DNA from: Streptomonospora mangrovi
GTDB lineage: Bacteria; Actinomycetota; Actinomycetes; Streptosporangiales; Streptosporangiaceae
Reading direction: 5' to 3'
Assembly: GCF_027604915.1 (NCBI RefSeq)
Contig: NZ_JAJAQC010000031.1
Location: 24,619-88,618, forward strand
Length of the DNA: 64,000 nucleotides
Of the stretch, positions 1-10,600 are shown in pieces. The translations under genes were made by a program, and so were the position numbers. Each line of letters begins with the position of its first letter. The stretch's first letter is position 1. A model generated the notes under the pieces. It was not told the origin of the DNA, searched no databases, and saw only the letters and a list, made by a program, of their open reading frames with translations.

Positions 1-1003
1 AGTCGCGGAAGTAGTAGTGGGCGGAGTGCTCGCCGCCGAAGATCGCCCCGGTCTCGGCCATGGTGGCCTTGATGAACGAGTGGCCCACCCGGGTGCGCAC
101 CGGGGTGCCGCCGCGCTCGCGCACGATCTCGGGCACCGCGTTGGAGGTGATCAGGTTGTGGATCACGGTGGCGCCGGGCTCGCGGGCCAACTCCTGGGCG
201 GCGACCATGGCGGTGATGGCGGAGGGCGGCACGGGCTCGCCCCGCTCGTCCACCACGAAGCAGCGGTCGGCGTCGCCGTCGAAGGCCAGGCCGATGTCGG
301 CGCCGGTCTCGCGCACCTTGGCCTGGAGGTCGACCAGGTTGGCGTAGTCCAGCGGGTTGGCCGGATGGTTGGGGAACGTGCCGTCCAGCTCGAAGTACAG
401 CGGCTCGATGCGCAGCGGCAGCGCCTCCAGCCGGTCGCCGCCCAGCACGGCCGGGACGGTGTAGCCGCCCATGCCGTTGCCGGCGTCGACCACGACGCTC
501 AGCGTGCGCGCGCCGGACAGGTCGACCAGGGAGCGCAGGTAGCGCGCGTACTCGGTGAGCAGGTCGCGCTCGCTGACCGTGCCGGTGGTGGCGGCGGGCG
601 CCACACCCTCCTCGGCCAGGCGGCGGATGTCGGCCAGGCCGCTGTCGGAGCCGATGGGCGCCGCACCGGCCCGGCACATCTTGATGCCGTTGTACTGGGC
701 AGGGTTGTGGCTGGCGGTGAACATCGCGCCGGGCATGTCCAGGTGGCCCGAGGCGAAGTAGAGCATGTCGGTGGAGCCCAGCCCGGCCATCACCACGTCG
801 ACGCCCTGTCCGGTGACGCCCTCGGCGAAGGCCGCCGCCAGCTCCGGCGAGGAGGGGCGCATGTCGTAGGCCACGACCACCGAGGGGGCGTCGGCTACCC
901 GCGCGAACGCCGCCCCGATGGAGCGGGCCGTGTCGGCGTCGAGTGTGTCGGGGACGATGCCCCGGATGTCGTATGCCTTGAAGATCTGGCCGAGGTCACC
1001 CAC
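1..1003 (-). CDS. manB: Phosphomannomutase/phosphoglucomutase, 3' part cut by window edge
   Basis: Interconverts hexose-6-phosphate and hexose-1-phosphate, supplying GDP-mannose and glucan precursors. 334 codons are visible; the family is usually about 450 aa, so the C-terminus lies outside the window. The protein begins GDLGQIFKAYDIRG. It carries the phospho-serine loop TASHNPAQYNG, the metal-binding DGDADR and the sugar-binding GEHSAHYYFRD. The GTG start at 1003 was chosen because GGAG lies 6 nt upstream. It belongs to the conserved manB-DUF3499-whiB-fbiA block, but here it is separated from DUF3499 by an inserted segment (1.2-4.5 kb). The 235 bp upstream should hold its promoter; I see no clear boxes. 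Confidence 0.93.
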   Translation of the reverse strand, partial: MGDLGQIFKAYDIRGIVPDTLDADTARSIGAAFARVADAPSVVVAYDMRPSSPELAAAFAEGVTGQGVDVVMAGLGSTDMLYFASGHLDMPGAMFTASHNPAQYNGIKMCRAGAAPIGSDSGLADIRRLAEEGVAPAATTGTVSERDLLTEYARYLRSLVDLSGARTLSVVVDAGNGMGGYTVPAVLGGDRLEALPLRIEPLYFELDGTFPNHPANPLDYANLVDLQAKVRETGADIGLAFDGDADRCFVVDERGEPVPPSAITAMVAAQELAREPGATVIHNLITSNAVPEIVRERGGTPVRTRVGHSFIKATMAETGAIFGGEHSAHYYFRD

Positions 1004-1238
1004 ACGCTGCTCCGGATCGGGTCGTGGACAGGGCTCTTCGCGCGCGGCGCGAGCGCCCGTGCCGCGCCGGAGGCCCCACTGGGGCGGCTGCGGGCGGACG
1101 CCGTCCACGCACGGGACAACGCTATCAACCCCCCGGCGCACCACGGCGGACGCGGTGCACGGCACGAAACGGCGCGCCCGGGGGTGGTGGGGACGGTGCG
1201 GGCGGTCACCGGGACGCGGGGCGGGTGGCCGGGGTGGG

Positions 1239-2090
1239 CTACGGGGGCGCCTGAATGTGCTGTCCCGGGACGTTGGTGACACGCGCGCCGGGTGCTTGGA
1301 CAGGTGAGGGCCCGGCGGGCGCGGAGCGGGCCTGAGCGGCGGCGATGGTGGCGGCCACGCCATCGAGGATGAGTTCGAGGCCGAAGACGAAGTCGTGGTC
1401 GACGGGCGGCCCGCCCTCCAGCGGCTCGGGCGGGGCCTCGAAGACGCCGGAGGCGAAGAGCGCCGCCGCGTCGGGGAAGCGGCCGGGGTCGACCAGCCGG
1501 GCGAGCGCGCGCCCGTAGTCCCGCTCCACCTGGGCCTGGTCTCGGCCGGAGGCCCGGCGGCCCTCCTCCATCTGCCGCGCCATCGAACCGGCCTGGCGCA
1601 CGTAGCTGGAGACGACCAGCACGATCCCCACCTTTTGCCCCCAGTCGAGCCCGGTGTCGCGCAGCGTTCGCAGGCCCGCGTCCAGCCACGCGACGGCGTT
1701 GGGACCGCTCGGCGGCCCCTGGACGGGCAGCTCGGCCAGCCAAGGGCGGCGGGCGGCCAACTCGGCGAGGGCGGCGGCCCACCGCCGGACGCCCTCGCGC
1801 CAGTCCGTCGATCCGCCCGGGACGTCGGGGGGCGGTCCCTGGGCGGCGTCGCCCATAAGCACGAACAGCTCGTCCTTGGACCCCACATGCCGGTAGAGGG
1901 ACATCGCCGTGTAGCCCAGTTCCTTGGCGACCCGCGCCAGGGTCACCGCCCCCAGTCCCTCGCGGTCAGCCAGGCGCACGGCGGCGTCGACGATCCGCTC
2001 GACTCCAAGCTCGGCGGGCCGCCCGGTGGGCGCCGCGGTCGGCAGTCGCCAGAGCCGCCCCAGCCCCGGGGGCACGTCCTCCTCGGCCAT
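1239..2090 (-). CDS. TetR-family transcriptional regulator
   Basis: 283 aa. The N-terminal helix-turn-helix is at about residues 30-75, including LGYTAMSLYRHVGSKDEL, which matches the TetR DNA-binding signature. The C-terminal ligand-binding part resembles the TetR_C_1 class of tetracycline/drug-type repressors. The tail is Pro/Ala-rich. It is divergent from the DUF418 membrane gene at 2200, across a 109-bp AT-rich intergenic region with a good promoter. By the usual TetR arrangement it probably represses that gene and itself; this is inferred. It sits in a segment absent from the usual order of this conserved block. Confidence 0.88.
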   Translation of the reverse strand: MAEEDVPPGLGRLWRLPTAAPTGRPAELGVERIVDAAVRLADREGLGAVTLARVAKELGYTAMSLYRHVGSKDELFVLMGDAAQGPPPDVPGGSTDWREGVRRWAAALAELAARRPWLAELPVQGPPSGPNAVAWLDAGLRTLRDTGLDWGQKVGIVLVVSSYVRQAGSMARQMEEGRRASGRDQAQVERDYGRALARLVDPGRFPDAAALFASGVFEAPPEPLEGGPPVDHDFVFGLELILDGVAATIAAAQARSAPAGPSPVQAPGARVTNVPGQHIQAPP

Positions 2091-2139
2091 GGGTACACGC
2101 TACCCCGGTACGGCACCGCGCCGAAGGCGGCCGACCGAT

Positions 2140-2168
2140 TTGCCAATTGTTAGTTTCGCTCATAAATT
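2140..2168 (+). promoter_or_regulatory. Promoter for the DUF418 gene, likely TetR target
   Basis: TTGCCA at 2140-2145, a 17-nt spacer and TAAATT at 2163-2168 form a good sigma70-type promoter pointing at the GTG at 2200. The stretch is strikingly AT-rich for this genome. AATT ends at 2145-2148 and 2165-2168 give a weak imperfect dyad that could be the operator of the divergent TetR protein; the dyad is only suggestive. Confidence 0.55.
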
Positions 2169-2199
2169 ATGGCCGCTACCCCACCGCTGAGGAGGATCT

Positions 2200-3459
2200 G
2201 TGCCGTCCGACGTCCCCACTCCGCCTGCCGCCGCGCGCGACCGCCCGCCACTGGGGCCCGTTCCGCCCTCGCAGCGGGCACTGGCCCCCGACCTCGCCCG
2301 GGGCACCGTTCTGCTGCTCATCGCGCTGGCCAACGGCGCCGGCGCGTTCTTCCTGGCCGCGCCCGGCCTCGAATCCGCCCCCCAGGGCGCCGAGCGCCTC
2401 TACAACGTCGCCATGGTCGCCTTCGTCCACGCCCGCGCCTATCCGATGTTCGCCTTCCTGCTGGGCTACGGCATGGTCCAACTCGCCCGCCGCCAGGAAG
2501 CGGCGGCCTCCCCCGGCGCCGGGCGCGCGGTCCTGCTGCGCCGCAGCGCATGGCTGCTGGCCTTCGGCGCGCTCCACGGGATCCTGCTGTTCTCCGGAGA
2601 CATCCTCGGCGCCTACGGGATCGTCGGGATCGCGGTCGCGCTCCTGCTGCTCGGCCGCGGGGACCGCTTCCACCGCCTGGCGCTGTGGCTGTGGGCCGCC
2701 TCGATCGTCTCCGTCGCAGTCCTCGCAGCCCGGGCCGCATGGCTGGTCGCCACCGCCTCCGGAACCCCGGCGTCGATGCCCATCCGCGAGATGGACGTCG
2801 GCTGGCCCTCCATGGAGGCGCCCACCTACGCCGCCTCCGTCCTCGCCCGGCTCACCGAGTGGCCGACGCAGACGCTCTACCTGCTCGGTGTCGTCTTTGT
2901 CGTCTGGCTGGGCGTGTGGGCGGCGCGGCACCGCGTGCTGGAGGAGCCCGCCCGCCACCGCCGCCTCCTCGCCTGGACCGCCGGGGTCGGCCTGACTGCC
3001 GGCGTCGCGGGCGGACTGCCGATGGGCCTGTTCAGCGCCGGGTGGCTGCACGCCGACGCGCCCGCCGCCGGTGCGCTCAAGGCGCTCTACGAGGCATCGG
3101 GCCAACTCGGCGGTATCGGCTACGTCGCCCTCTTCGGACTCATCGCCCTGGCCCTGGAGAACCGGCGCCCCGCGGCCCGGCGGCCGAAGGCGGTCGGCGC
3201 GGTCGTCGACGCGCTCACCGCCCTGGGGCAGCGGTCGCTGAGCGGCTACCTCATCCAGTCGGTCGCGTGGCTGGTCCTGGTGCCGCCGTTCGCGCTCGGT
3301 CTGGGAACGGCTTCCGGCAGCACCGCGTTCACCGCGACCGCGTGCGCGGCGGGCGTGTGGCTGGCGACGGTCGTCGCCGCCGACCAACTGCGGCGCCGGT
3401 CCCTGCCGGGCCCCGCCGAGGTTCTGCTGCGGCGGCTGGTCTACGGCCGCCGGAACTGA
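2200..3459 (+). CDS. DUF418 multi-pass membrane protein
   Basis: 419 aa with about ten hydrophobic segments and the DUF418 (YeiB-like) ending, including GQRSLSGYLIQSV near residue 345. The family is of unknown function; transport or acyl-transfer roles have been suggested because of similarity to acyltransferase-3 membrane folds. The GTG start is set by GGAGGA at 2191-2196. The divergent TetR gene suggests ligand-induced expression, perhaps for efflux or membrane stress. The GNAT gene follows 84 bp later on the same strand and may be co-transcribed. Confidence 0.85.
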   Translation: MPSDVPTPPAAARDRPPLGPVPPSQRALAPDLARGTVLLLIALANGAGAFFLAAPGLESAPQGAERLYNVAMVAFVHARAYPMFAFLLGYGMVQLARRQEAAASPGAGRAVLLRRSAWLLAFGALHGILLFSGDILGAYGIVGIAVALLLLGRGDRFHRLALWLWAASIVSVAVLAARAAWLVATASGTPASMPIREMDVGWPSMEAPTYAASVLARLTEWPTQTLYLLGVVFVVWLGVWAARHRVLEEPARHRRLLAWTAGVGLTAGVAGGLPMGLFSAGWLHADAPAAGALKALYEASGQLGGIGYVALFGLIALALENRRPAARRPKAVGAVVDALTALGQRSLSGYLIQSVAWLVLVPPFALGLGTASGSTAFTATACAAGVWLATVVAADQLRRRSLPGPAEVLLRRLVYGRRN

Positions 3460-3543
3460 GCCCCATGCCCCGCCCATCGCCCCCGTGGCGAGGGCGGGGC
3501 CCGGTTTCACCACCTCATCCCGCGCACGGAACGGAGCAGTGAG

Positions 3544-4161
3544 ATGAACACGCCTTCCCCGCATGGAAGGCCGCCGGTCACAGTCGTCCCGGCGGCAGAG
3601 CTCGGCGAGGGCCACCGGCGGGCGATCACCGAGGTCTTCGTCGGGGGGTTCGCCGCCGACTTCGCCGGACTGTCCTCGGACCCGCGCCGCCTCGTCGACG
3701 CCTTCGAGCACATGCTCGTCCTCGACGTGTTCCACGTGGGACTGGTCGACGGCCGTCCCGCCGGAATCGCCGCGTGCACCGACGGTGTCCGCCCCTCGGT
3801 GCGCCATCGGGGCGCGCAACTGCGCCGCCACCTGGGCCTGGTGCGCGGCACGATCGGCGACCTCGTGCTCCGGTCGGAGTTCGGCGGCTCGGTGGCCGGC
3901 GCCCGCGAGGGCACCGCCTCGATCGAGTTCGTCGCGACGGCTCCCGCCTACCAGGGCAGAGGCGTCGCGACGGCGATCCTGCGGCATCTGCTCGAACTGC
4001 CCGGGTACACCGAGTTCGTGCTGGAGGACGTCGCCGACACCAACACCGCCGCCCTAGCCCTCTACGCCAAGCTCGGCTTCACGGAGTACCGGCGCCGCAA
4101 GGTCTCCCACACCCGCTGGAGCGGCATCAACGCCTACGTCTCCCTGCGGCGTGGGCGCTAG
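3544..4161 (+). CDS. GNAT-family N-acetyltransferase
   Basis: 205 aa. The acetyl-CoA binding motif A is YQGRGVATAILRHLL (residues 139-153), followed by the motif-B-like DTNTAALALYAKLGFTEY, typical of GNAT enzymes. The substrate is unknown. The ATG at 3544 has GGAG 7 nt upstream. Together with TetR and DUF418 it makes a small regulator-membrane protein-acetyltransferase group, an arrangement often seen in drug or small-molecule tolerance loci; this is inferred from context only. The 3' end abuts a transposase remnant. Confidence 0.85.
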   Translation: MNTPSPHGRPPVTVVPAAELGEGHRRAITEVFVGGFAADFAGLSSDPRRLVDAFEHMLVLDVFHVGLVDGRPAGIAACTDGVRPSVRHRGAQLRRHLGLVRGTIGDLVLRSEFGGSVAGAREGTASIEFVATAPAYQGRGVATAILRHLLELPGYTEFVLEDVADTNTAALALYAKLGFTEYRRRKVSHTRWSGINAYVSLRRGR

Positions 4162-4475
4162 GTGGGGTGCCGGAAAAAGGCGAGGTCACGCAGCCGGATA
4201 CGGGTCGAGGCCGTCTGGACGCTGCCTTCTCGGATCACTGCCCGCTTGTCATAGCGGGTGGCCACCACCCGGTTCCGCTTGAGCGGGTTGACCGCGCGCT
4301 CGACGGTGTTGCGCGGGCGGTAGGCCTCCCGAAGGCCGGGGGCCTGCCGCCCGCCGAGGCACGTCGCCGCCGGTCGGCCGGCCCGCTGGGCGGCGGGCTG
4401 GTCGCCGTGGTCTCGCACCGGCGCAGGCACCGGCCCGCCCGCAGGCGCTTCGCAAAACAGGACCTGGCCGACCTA
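4161..4475 (-). pseudogene. Frameshifted 3' remnant of an IS5-type transposase
   Basis: Reading leftwards, one frame gives ADRRRRASAGGRPPAF and the next continues REAYRPRNTVERAVN then ATRYDKRA. Together these match the C-terminal end of IS5-superfamily DDE transposases, where the two pieces are contiguous. The break near 4335 looks like a small deletion with a frameshift. Nothing upstream supplies the N-terminal DDE residues and I see no terminal inverted repeats, so this is a dead fragment. It marks a probable junction of the inserted TetR-DUF418-GNAT segment. Confidence 0.72.
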
Positions 4476-4901
4476 GACGTCGCGGCGCGGGCGCGGGCGG
4501 GCCGACTGGGGGGAAGGGGGTGTCCGCTGGGCGGGGTCGGCTCCGGTCTGGGGGTCGGACTTGACCACGCGCAGGTGGCCCCGCCGATGGGTCTCGACGC
4601 CCTGGCCGACCGGGTTGCCCACGGCGGGCGGGCGGGCGGCCTCGCGCACGGCGTTGGCCAGGGCCTCCAGGTCGTCGCTGCCGGGGCCGCCGCCGGAGGA
4701 GTCGGCGGGCAGGCGCACGACCTCCCAGCCGCGCGGGGCGGTGAGGCGTTCGGCGTGCATGGCGCACAGGTCGTAGCAGTGGGGCTCGGCGTAGGCCGCG
4801 AGCGGGCCGAGGACCGCCGTGGAATCGGCGTAGACATAAGTGAGCGTGAAGACGGCGGGCTGCCGGCACGCGGTGCGCGAGCAGCGTCGGACAACGCTCA
4901 C
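4473..4901 (-). CDS. DUF3499 family protein
   Basis: 142 aa. The protein begins VSVVRRCSRTACRQPAV and contains AEPHCYDLCAMHAERL, so four cysteines could bind zinc (CxxxxC plus CxxC). The family is nearly restricted to actinobacteria, has unknown function, and typically sits between manB and the zincin-like gene. The GTG at 4901 gives the usual family N-terminus; a GTG two codons upstream (4907) is possible because GGAAAGG lies about 10 nt before it. The C-terminal third is Pro/Arg-rich and poorly conserved. The gene is divergent from the zincin-like gene. Confidence 0.85.
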   Translation of the reverse strand: MSVVRRCSRTACRQPAVFTLTYVYADSTAVLGPLAAYAEPHCYDLCAMHAERLTAPRGWEVVRLPADSSGGGPGSDDLEALANAVREAARPPAVGNPVGQGVETHRRGHLRVVKSDPQTGADPAQRTPPSPQSARPRPRRDV

Positions 4902-5162
4902 GGGCACCGACTTTATGCCTTTCCCCGGCCCGGCGCCAGCATCGCCCCGCTGTGTCCGCCACCGGGTTGCCCGCTTTGTCCGCAATGAGGCCACCCCTGT
5001 GCCGCCACCACGTCCACCCCGGTGCCCGCCCCAGGTCCGCCGCCCGTTCCCCCCGGCACGTGCCCGCTCCTCCCCCCGCTCCTCCCCCCGGTCAGCCCCC
5101 GGGTCCGCCCGTGCGGGCGGGCCGGGGCTGCATGTCGGCCGCGGATGGCATAGTCTCGGAGC

Positions 5163-5597
5163 GTGCGACGAGTGCACCTTCACAGGGCTCAAGCCGACCG
5201 AGTACGACGCCGAGACCGCCGCGGGCGCGGCGTGCGCGGCCCGCTGGCGCCGCCGGAACTCCCCATGGCGCGGAGCCGGGCCCACATCTTCGACGACCTG
5301 GTCCTCGACGCCGTCGAGCGTCTGGAGCGGGTGTGGGCGCGGGAACTCGCCAACGTGGAGTTCCTGGTCGAGGACGTCCCCCGGGTCCCGCGCGGTGTGA
5401 CCGCCGAGGACGGCATCCCCTTCTCGCGTCTGGAGACCGGCAGAGCGGGACAGGCGAAGATCATCGTCTACCGGCGGCCGGTCGAGATCCGTACCCGCGA
5501 GCCGGAGGAGATGGCCATGCTCGTCTACGACACCGTGGTCGAAGAGGTCGCCAACCTCCTGGGGCTCGAACCCGAGACCGTCGACCCCGAAACTTGA
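5163..5597 (+). CDS. Zincin-like metallopeptidase family protein lacking HExxH
   Basis: 144 aa, PF06262-like fold: FDDLVLDAVERLERVW, then LEDVP-type and IVYRRPVE strands and a final helix. In active members that helix carries HExxH; here it reads VYDTVVEEVANLLGL, so both histidines are missing and zinc-dependent catalysis is unlikely. The GTG at 5163 is chosen because TAGTCT at 5151-5156 lies 6 nt before it, consistent with a leaderless transcript; a GTG at 5172 with GGAG 10 nt upstream is the alternative. The conserved family core starts near residue 30. It is convergent with the 86-aa gene. Confidence 0.78.
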   Translation: MRRVHLHRAQADRVRRRDRRGRGVRGPLAPPELPMARSRAHIFDDLVLDAVERLERVWARELANVEFLVEDVPRVPRGVTAEDGIPFSRLETGRAGQAKIIVYRRPVEIRTREPEEMAMLVYDTVVEEVANLLGLEPETVDPET

Positions 5598-5607
5598 CAC
5601 AGCCGCC

Positions 5608-5645
5608 GCCCGCGCGGCGCGGCCCGCGTGCCGTGCCGCGCGGGC
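5608..5645. terminator. Hairpin between convergent genes
   Basis: An 11-bp perfect stem (5608-5618 with 5635-5645) and a GC-rich loop lie between the ends of the zincin-like gene and the 86-aa gene. There is no T-tract. It probably ends transcription from both sides. Confidence 0.5.
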
Positions 5646-5650
5646 CGTCC

Positions 5651-5911
5651 TCAGGAATCCGCGGCGGGGACCACCGACAGCGACACCCGCCGCCCGTCCG
5701 CCATGCTCGCCTCCCACACCACGCCGCCGCCGGCGCGCAGCCGCTCCTCGGCGAACCACTCCCGCACGGCGGGCACCGACTGCGAGGCGACGCCCCGCTG
5801 GTAGTCGGCGAACCGCGACCGCAGCCAGTGCGCGGCCGCCCGCGCGTCCTCCCACGTCCCCGCGTAGCGTTCGCGGGTGTCGCCGACCTGCTCGTAGCCA
5901 TGGAACTGCAC
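5651..5911 (-). CDS. Small conserved-looking hypothetical protein, 86 aa
   Basis: The protein begins VQFHGYEQVGDTRERYAGTW and contains the amphipathic DARAAAHWLRSRFADYQRG, ending SLSVVPAADS. I do not recognise a family. A strong AAGGAG 6 nt before the GTG at 5911, together with normal codon use, supports translation. No signal peptide or membrane segment is visible. It lies downstream of DUF5719 in the same direction after a hairpin and a purine-rich tract, so it may have its own promoter. Confidence 0.72.
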   Translation of the reverse strand: MQFHGYEQVGDTRERYAGTWEDARAAAHWLRSRFADYQRGVASQSVPAVREWFAEERLRAGGGVVWEASMADGRRVSLSVVPAADS

Positions 5912-6000
5912 GGGGGACTCCTTGCGCCTGCGCGGCCGCCCGCAACGCCCGATGCGCCCGGGTCCGCAGCAGCATGATGGCAGGCTCTCGGGCCGCCCGC

Positions 6001-6110
6001 GCCGGACCTCCGGCCTTACCTCCCGCCCTCGCCCGGAGCCTCCTCCGGACCTTCCTCGCCGCCCTCCTCCGGCCTCACCTCCCGCCCTTCCCCGACCCTC
6101 CTCCGGCCCG
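6001..6110 (-). repeat. Purine-rich tract with repeated GGAGGAGG
   Basis: On the minus strand this 110-bp stretch is almost pure G/A broken by short CCGG or GCC steps. GGAGGAGG or close variants appear at least three times. It lies in the non-coding gap (5912-6189) upstream of the 86-aa gene and could form unusual structure or act as a 5' leader. No coding content is seen. Confidence 0.6.
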
Positions 6111-6139
6111 CCCGCGCCGGCGATCCGGCCACCCGGGCG

Positions 6140-6160
6140 CCGACCGGGCCACCCGGTCGG
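6140..6160 (-). terminator. Hairpin after DUF5719 gene
   Basis: A perfect 9-bp stem (6140-6148 with 6152-6160) and 3-nt loop lie 30 bp past the DUF5719 stop. There is no T-tract. Confidence 0.45.
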
Positions 6161-6189
6161 CACCGGCTCGGCACAGGCGGGGAACGGCC

Positions 6190-7662
<1,473 letters not shown>

Positions 7663-7665
7663 GGC

Positions 7666-10600
7666 CTACTCCCCTTCCCGGTCACGGGTGTCCAGGCCGC
7701 CGGGCGGGGTGGCCGCCGGGCCGTCGCCGTGCCCGCCACCGCGCGCGCGGGTGCCGCGCGCTCCCCGGCCGCCCCGGCGGGCGCCGGGCGCGCGGTGGCC
7801 CTGCCCGGCCGCGCGGGTGCCCGTGGAGCGCGCGCGGGCGCCCGCCAGCAAGGGCCGGCGCGGCCGGGGCGCGGGCTGGGCGCGCTGCTCGCGCAGGTCC
7901 TCCTCGGTGCGCACGCCGGGCAGCGCCAGCACGCCCACCGCCACCAGCAGCGCGGCCTGCACGGCCAGCCACGCCTGGCGCAGCGGGTCGAACTTGGCGA
8001 TCTCCAGCCGCCCGCCGGAGGCCGGCAGGTCGAACGCCTGGAGCCCGCCCTGACCCGGCCGCGCCGCCAGCTCCTGCCCGTCGAGGGTGGCGCCCCATCC
8101 GGTGCCGGCGGGTTCGGCCAGGACCAGCCGCCGCCCGGCCGGCCCGGCGGGCACCCGGTAGACGGTGCCGGGGTCCTCGCCCGCCTGGGCGCGCAGCACC
8201 ACGGGGCCGCCCTCACCCAGGACGCGCACCCGCCCGGTGGGGGCGTCCAGCGACCACAGGCCGAAGCGCTCGCCGAGCTGCACGCGGGTGAGGCCGGGAG
8301 CGCCGTCGAGGATGTCGACCAGGGTGACGTCGGGGCCCTCGGCGCCGGGCGGGCGCGGCATGAGCACGTAGCCGATGCCCAGGTCGGCCAGCCGGTCGGC
8401 CTCGTCGCCGCCCCGGCCGCCGGCGAGCCCGGCCACCACCTCGTCCAGCACGGCGCGGGTGGGCTCGCTGGTGGGGATCTGCGCCTCGCCCAGGCGCGGC
8501 GCGCGTCCGCGCAGCACGCTGTAGCGCACCGAGCCGTCGTCCTGGGGCGCCACCACCAGGGTGCGGGCGCCGCGGCCGTCGTCGCTGACCCCGCCCAGCA
8601 GACCCGGCACCAGGGGTTCGGCGTGCCCGCTGAGCGGCCCTTGGGCGCCCTGCCACATCCACACCCCGGCGGCCGACAGCGGCGTGGTGAGGGCCAGCGC
8701 GGCGGCGAAGGCGGCGAACGCGCGGCGCGCGCCGCCCAACCGCCACATCAGGCCGAAGGACTGCGCGGCGTTGGCCGCCGACAGCAGCATGGCCGTCGCG
8801 GCGAACGCCAGCGCCACCCCGGGCCACGCCGGGGCGGCGGGTCCGCCGTACCAGGGCTCCACCGGCACGCGGCTGATGAGGATAGCCACCAGGATCCCGA
8901 ACAGGGCCACGCTCCAGCCCACCGCGATCAGCATGCGGCTGCGCAGGAGCAGCAGCGCCGACAGCGCGGCGGCCAGGAACCCGGCGGTGACCCACACCGG
9001 CGGCATGCCGGGGCCGCCGGGCGAGAGCATCAGCAGGGACACCGCGCCGGGCGCCGGGGCCGACAGCTCGGGCCGGTGCAGCCCGGCCTCCAGCAGCCAC
9101 AGCGACGGGTGCAGCAGCAGTTCCAGCGACCACGGCAGCAGCAGGACCAGCGGCACGCCCAGGGCGATGGCGACGCTGACGTAGAGGCGGCGCCCGACGT
9201 GGCCGAAGGCGACGACCACCAGCACACCGGTGACCAGCGCCAGCAGCCACAGCAGCGGCACGAACGCGGTGCCCGCCGCCAGGAACAGCGCCAGCGCCCA
9301 GGCGGTGCGCCGGGACTGGCGGGGCGGCTGGGTGAGCAGCCGGGTCAGCAGGATGCCCAGCACCGGCAGCAGGGCGTGCACCAGGGCGGTGCCCAGCCGG
9401 CCCTGGGCCACGGCGCCGGTGGCCATGGGCAGCAGGGCGTAGGAGCCCGCCATCCACACCTGGGCGGCCGTTGCGGTGAGCACCCGGCGGGCCAGCAGGT
9501 AGGCGGTGAGCCCGGCCAGCGGCACGCAGCCCAGCAGCAGCACGGTGACGGCCAGCCACGGCTTGCCCAGCAGCAGCGTGGACAGCAGCGCCAGCAGGCC
9601 CACGTAGGGCGGCGCGGGCGCGCCGGTGCCCGCGCCGATGTCGGGGCGGCCGGTGAGGTAGAGCGCCCACAGGTCCGACGCGCCGCCCGCCACCGGCGGC
9701 AGGGCGCCGCCGGCGAGTTCGGCGCCGAACAACAGGTGCCGCTCGGCCACCAGGGTCACCGCGGTCAGCGCCAGGACCAGCAGCGGGCCGGGGCGGGTGA
9801 GCACGCGGCGCAGCAGGGTGAGGTCGTCGCGCAGCGGGTCGTCCTCCTCGGCCGGCGGCGCGACGACCGCCTGGTGGCGGCCTGCGGTGTCCAGCCCGGC
9901 CGAGCCGGAGAACAGGTCGGCCACGGCGTCGGTGAACTGGCGCAGCGCCACCCCGCGCGCCAGGAACGGCCGGATGGCGCTGTAGGTGCGGCGGCGGTTG
10001 CGCCGCCGGCGGAAGCGGGCGCGGATCAGCCGGCCGGGCATGAGGTAGACCGACGTGATGGCCACGGCCTCGTCGAAGGCGTTGGCGGGCTGCTTGGCCA
10101 CGATGTACATCAGCACGCGCAGCAGCGAGGCGAAGGAGTTGCGCACGAACGCCGCGAGCATGCCGCCCACCGGCAGGTTGGCCAGCAGCACGAAGATGGC
10201 GTGGCGGCGGTCCAGGCGGCGCGGGTGGTCGCCGGCGGCGGCGATGCGCCGGCGGCGGCGGGCGGCGGCCTCGGCGTGGTAGGCCACGGCGTCGGTCACC
10301 ACCAGCACGCGGTGGCCGGCGCCGCCGGCGCGCCAGCAGAAGTCGATGTCGTCGCGGAAGATCGGCAGCGCGGGGTCGAACCCGCCCAGTTCGTCCCACA
10401 CGTCGCGGCGCACCAGCATCCCGGCGCTGGAGACGGCGAGGACCTGGCGGGTGCCGTCGTGCTGGCCGTGGTCGAGTTCGCGCGGCTCCAGCCCGGTCTC
10501 GCGGCGGCCGGCGCCGTCGATGGTGACCCCGCACTCCACCAGCACCCGCCGGTCGAACCAGTCGCGCAGCTTGGGGCCGAGCACGGCGGCGCGCGGGTCG

